DNA of 24,287 nt from Apiotrichum sp. Y4204 (taxonomy: Eukaryota; Basidiomycota; Tremellomycetes; Trichosporonales; Trichosporonaceae), in contig JAMYHL010000158.1 of assembly GCA_025531455.1 (NCBI GenBank), positions 1-24,287 of the forward strand, written 5' to 3'. This document shows positions 21,714 to 24,287 of this stretch, in pieces (position 1 is the stretch's first letter; every line of letters begins with the position of its first letter). Position numbers and translations under genes: made by a program. The notes below the pieces were generated by a model. The model was not told the origin of the DNA and ran no database searches. It was given only the letters and a program-made list of their open reading frames with translations.

Positions 21714-22471
21714 GTGAAGCTACTTGTTCCCCGGGGAGACCTCGTCCCGGCACACGAGGAATAGATCCTCCGGCCTGGGACGCTCCATCTCTCCCCACAA
21801 ACACGCCACGGCGCGCACCACTTTGTTCAATCTCCACAAATGCCATTGCTCGCTATACACATCAAGTAGCTGTATGGCCCGGAACGAGCTCACACTGTAG
21901 TTGCACAATAGCGAGCGGGTGAAGCGGATAAATCTCAGGCATCAGAGGCGTCGCGTGTCTCGCAATCAGCCGAGAATCGCACAGTTATTTGGCTAGTAGG
22001 GACAGGAATCGCCGCCGTACCCCGGCCCAGGGCCGCGTCAGATGACTCGCAAAGTGACCGAGCAAGAAATCACCGAACAACTCCCTCTTCCCGGCATTTG
22101 TCTATCGCGGCTGTTGGTCAGGATGTTGGAGCACCAGATGCTGGATGTTCGAGGTCATATGGGTGGATATTCGACATGAATATGGTGGGCAGATTGCGGG
22201 GCCGCATATGAGTTTGTATCGGGGCCCGGTGGGGAGGTGAGACTCTGCGGCGCGCGCCGACGGAGAACACCGTCTCATGCCGCCCCATCATGTCTAGATG
22301 TCACTCTCCTGCTGCCAAGTGCCAAGTGGCCAAGCTGAGGCAACAGTGCTCGTGACGGTATGGATGCCGGTCGTGTGCAGCATGATATGTATGCGGATCG
22401 CCACGCCCCGTGATTGCGGCACATGGCCAATTAGCCCTTTGTGTCTGTTCTAGTCGCGGTGCTACGGCTGT

Positions 22472-22505
22472 TGATAGCCCACAGCCGCACATGTGACGGC
22501 TATCA
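22472..22505. repeat. Inverted repeat with 8-bp arms containing GATA
   Basis: TGATAGCC at 22472-22479 is the reverse complement of GGCTATCA at 22498-22505. The 18-nt spacer contains the palindrome CACATGTG. It could be a paired GATA-factor site or a small hairpin. No gene link is visible beyond lying about 830 bp upstream of the permease at 21644. Confidence 0.5.
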
Positions 22506-23099
22506 GGTCGCCGAGGTGGGCTTGGACAAACATACGCCGCCCCGAGATGGGAGTTGTCGAGTTGCATCGCAGCGTTGCCCACGTCCACGAGTTATCGTTG
22601 GGCGGTAGCGGCGGGTGTCGGAAGAATGCGTGCCTGTAGATTGTCCTCTGCATCTCTGCGGACTTGGTACTCGCCACCGCCGCTCAGGACTTGTCTCTAC
22701 CAAGTCGAGAAGATCAAGACTCTATCTGCATCCCAAGTCGTAGCTCCCGAATACGTGTTCCGCAACACCGAGCTCCCCATCCGAGCCCCGCAGTTGGCGG
22801 TCTTGGCCACGACCGCGATGGTCAGCTGATGCGCACCGGGCGCCACGGCGACAACGTTACTCGGCCATGCGCCCGCCGTAGAGAGCCAAGCCCAGCCATC
22901 CCCGGCACGATCTGGACGCCGAGCGCAGGTTAGTCGTCTACGGACGTTGGCTTGGCTCTTGGCCGACTCGCGGTCTGCCGGCCATCTCGGCGCTGGAAGT
23001 ATGGTCTTCCCTCTCCGGTCGGTGAACGACAGCTGCGGACATACATTCTACACACACTAGAGTACACTACAACCGACATGAACCCAGAAGACTCAGAGA

Positions 23100-23768
23100 T
23101 CAGAGACTGGCAATTACACCTCCGTCTCCCGGGCTCGGTCGGGCGCCACACGTACACGCACACCGGCATCCTGCGACATATGGCGGTGGCGGGGCGACCG
23201 CGGCGGCGACGGCGAACGAGTCGCGGCGCGCGTCGTTCTCGTCCCCCTCGTCGCGGACCGGCAGCGCGCGGGAGGCTTGCAGCCCGAACACGCCGCGGAC
23301 GTGCCGGAAGTCCGGGGCAAAGTGCGGCATCTTCCGTTAGAGATTGCGGACAAGTCGGGGTCAAGTCTAGGTCGTTGGGGCCCAGGGTCCCCCCTTGGAC
23401 CACTGCCACTTTCTTTGCCACTCACGCGCTGCTCGAGAACCTGGAGCTTGCAGTGCACTGCAAACTTTGTGCGCTTGACGAGCTTGTGCTTGACATAGAC
23501 CGTGAGGATGGCGCGGACGTATCTAGAGTCAGAGGCAGGAAATAAAGGGGGAAATCTCGCCGCTGCGCCGGGAACCGAGGCTTGTCCCAGACCTCCGTGA
23601 TCATCACTTCACTCCCACTCACCCCTTCTCGCCGATTGCGCGCGTCGTGTTCAGCGCCTTGAACACGTCCTCGAGCTTGTGGGGGTACACATCGAGATGA
23701 ACCGCGCGCGGCGGGAACGGGAACGCGGCCATGTCGACCGTGGGGCTACTGGGTAGGGAGATAGTCAT
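23100..23768 (-). CDS. Small three-exon gene of unknown function
   Basis: Predicted 157 aa from exons 23623-23768, 23426-23522 and 23100-23330. The introns are 100 nt (donor GTGAGT, CTCTGAC branch, TAG acceptor) and 95 nt (donor GTGAGT, CTCTAAC branch, AAG acceptor). Both junctions keep one frame across strongly GC3-biased exons. The first exon has a Pro-rich start and then a helix-like segment HKLEDVFKALNTTRAIGEKG. The second is basic (YVRAILTVYVKHKLVKR). The third has an acidic stretch (RDEGDENDARRDS), then Ala/Pro runs and a short Cys-rich end (CRCACTCG). There is no signal peptide or membrane segment. I do not recognise the family. The start could also be the Met 13 residues downstream. 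The last ~20 residues are less certain, because a GTACGT donor in exon 3 would allow a different C-terminus. Confidence 0.68.
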
Positions 23769-24287
23769 TGTCAGTTTGGGAGTGGGGAGAATCAACAAGA
23801 CCAAGAGCGGGAGGCAGTAAGAAACGCCCAGTACATATCTCTTGTAACTGTTCTCCAGCGATACAGCACCCGAGAGCGACGGGCGGAATGCGGCTACATG
23901 ATGTGAGATGTGGGAACGCGGCGGTCGGCGGCGTGGCTGATGGCGATGGGACACTGGCGGGCGGCGGATGGATGTTTGGTTGTTGGATCGAGTGGCGCGC
24001 TCTGATGGATACAGTACAGTGCGTGACTGACATTCCCCAAGCACAAAGGTCACAGCGCATATCCCACATCTCACATCCCACATCCCACAACTCGCATTCG
24101 CGCGATTTCCTCCCACCTTTCCGCCTGTTCCATCCCCAGATCCGAGAGCGCGAGCGCCACAGATCCGGGGAGCGTCGTGCGCAGAAGGCCCCCACGCCGC
24201 GGGTGGCGTTGAGAGAATTTAGATGCACCACACAAAAAACGCTTATATGCACCACACCCACATTTTATTATGTAAGATGTCTGAAAT
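23769..24287. other. Upstream region of the small unknown gene, with short direct repeats
   Basis: This is the probable promoter and 5' leader of the gene starting at 23768. It has imperfect tandem copies of CACATCCCA around 24060-24095, and two exact copies of ATGCACCACAC at 24223-24233 and 24247-24257, 24 bp apart. An open frame continues upstream of the ATG to 24116, so an upstream exon cannot be excluded. Confidence 0.4.

Larger units (their letters stand above)
21645..23099. other. Intergenic stretch without recognisable gene
   Basis: The right part is the 3' flank of the gene ending at 23100 and the left part is the promoter of the permease starting at 21644. Only short frames without domains occur. 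An 8-bp inverted repeat lies at 22472-22505. Confidence 0.5.

Noticed and set aside
22952..23545. 197-codon plus-strand frame
   Set aside because: It is antisense to the spliced minus-strand gene at 23100-23768, whose exons explain the open frame and codon bias.

Overview
The window looks like nuclear DNA of a basidiomycete yeast, most likely a tremellomycete of the Trichosporonales. The basis is genes split by many very short introns (mostly 35-60 nt) with GTGAGT/GTAAGT donors and CTAAC or CTGAC branch sites, GC-rich third positions, and typical fungal transporter families. The taxonomic call is an inference from style. I could not run a database comparison.

All genes I can support lie on the minus strand. 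Left to right they are: (1) a secreted protein made of 8-cysteine tandem repeats, whose 3' end runs off the left edge (1-1423); (2) a probable but unrecognised proline- and serine-rich protein (3708-5017); (3) a complete siderophore-iron transporter of the MFS in nine exons (6707-8933); (4) and (5) two complete MFS permeases of the Dal5/Tna1 anion:cation symporter type (13467-15051, three exons; 19688-21644, seven exons); (6) a small three-exon gene of unknown function (23100-23768). I built the exon models by hand from splice signals and reading-frame continuity. For the three transporters, every junction restores a conserved family sequence.

Between these genes lie two unusually long stretches without a recognisable gene (8934-13466 and 15052-19687) and several shorter ones. 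They contain many short random-looking frames, small repeats and a few regulatory-looking motifs.

The biological theme is nutrient uptake: one ferric-siderophore importer, two organic-anion or vitamin-type permeases, and one secreted or wall-associated cysteine-rich protein. Upstream of the siderophore transporter is an exact copy of the ATCWGATAA motif known for iron-responsive GATA repressors, so this gene is probably derepressed by iron starvation. I do not see a clear new multi-gene system. The best leads are the 8-Cys repeat protein with its recent internal duplication, the two unidentified genes, and the two gene-poor intervals.
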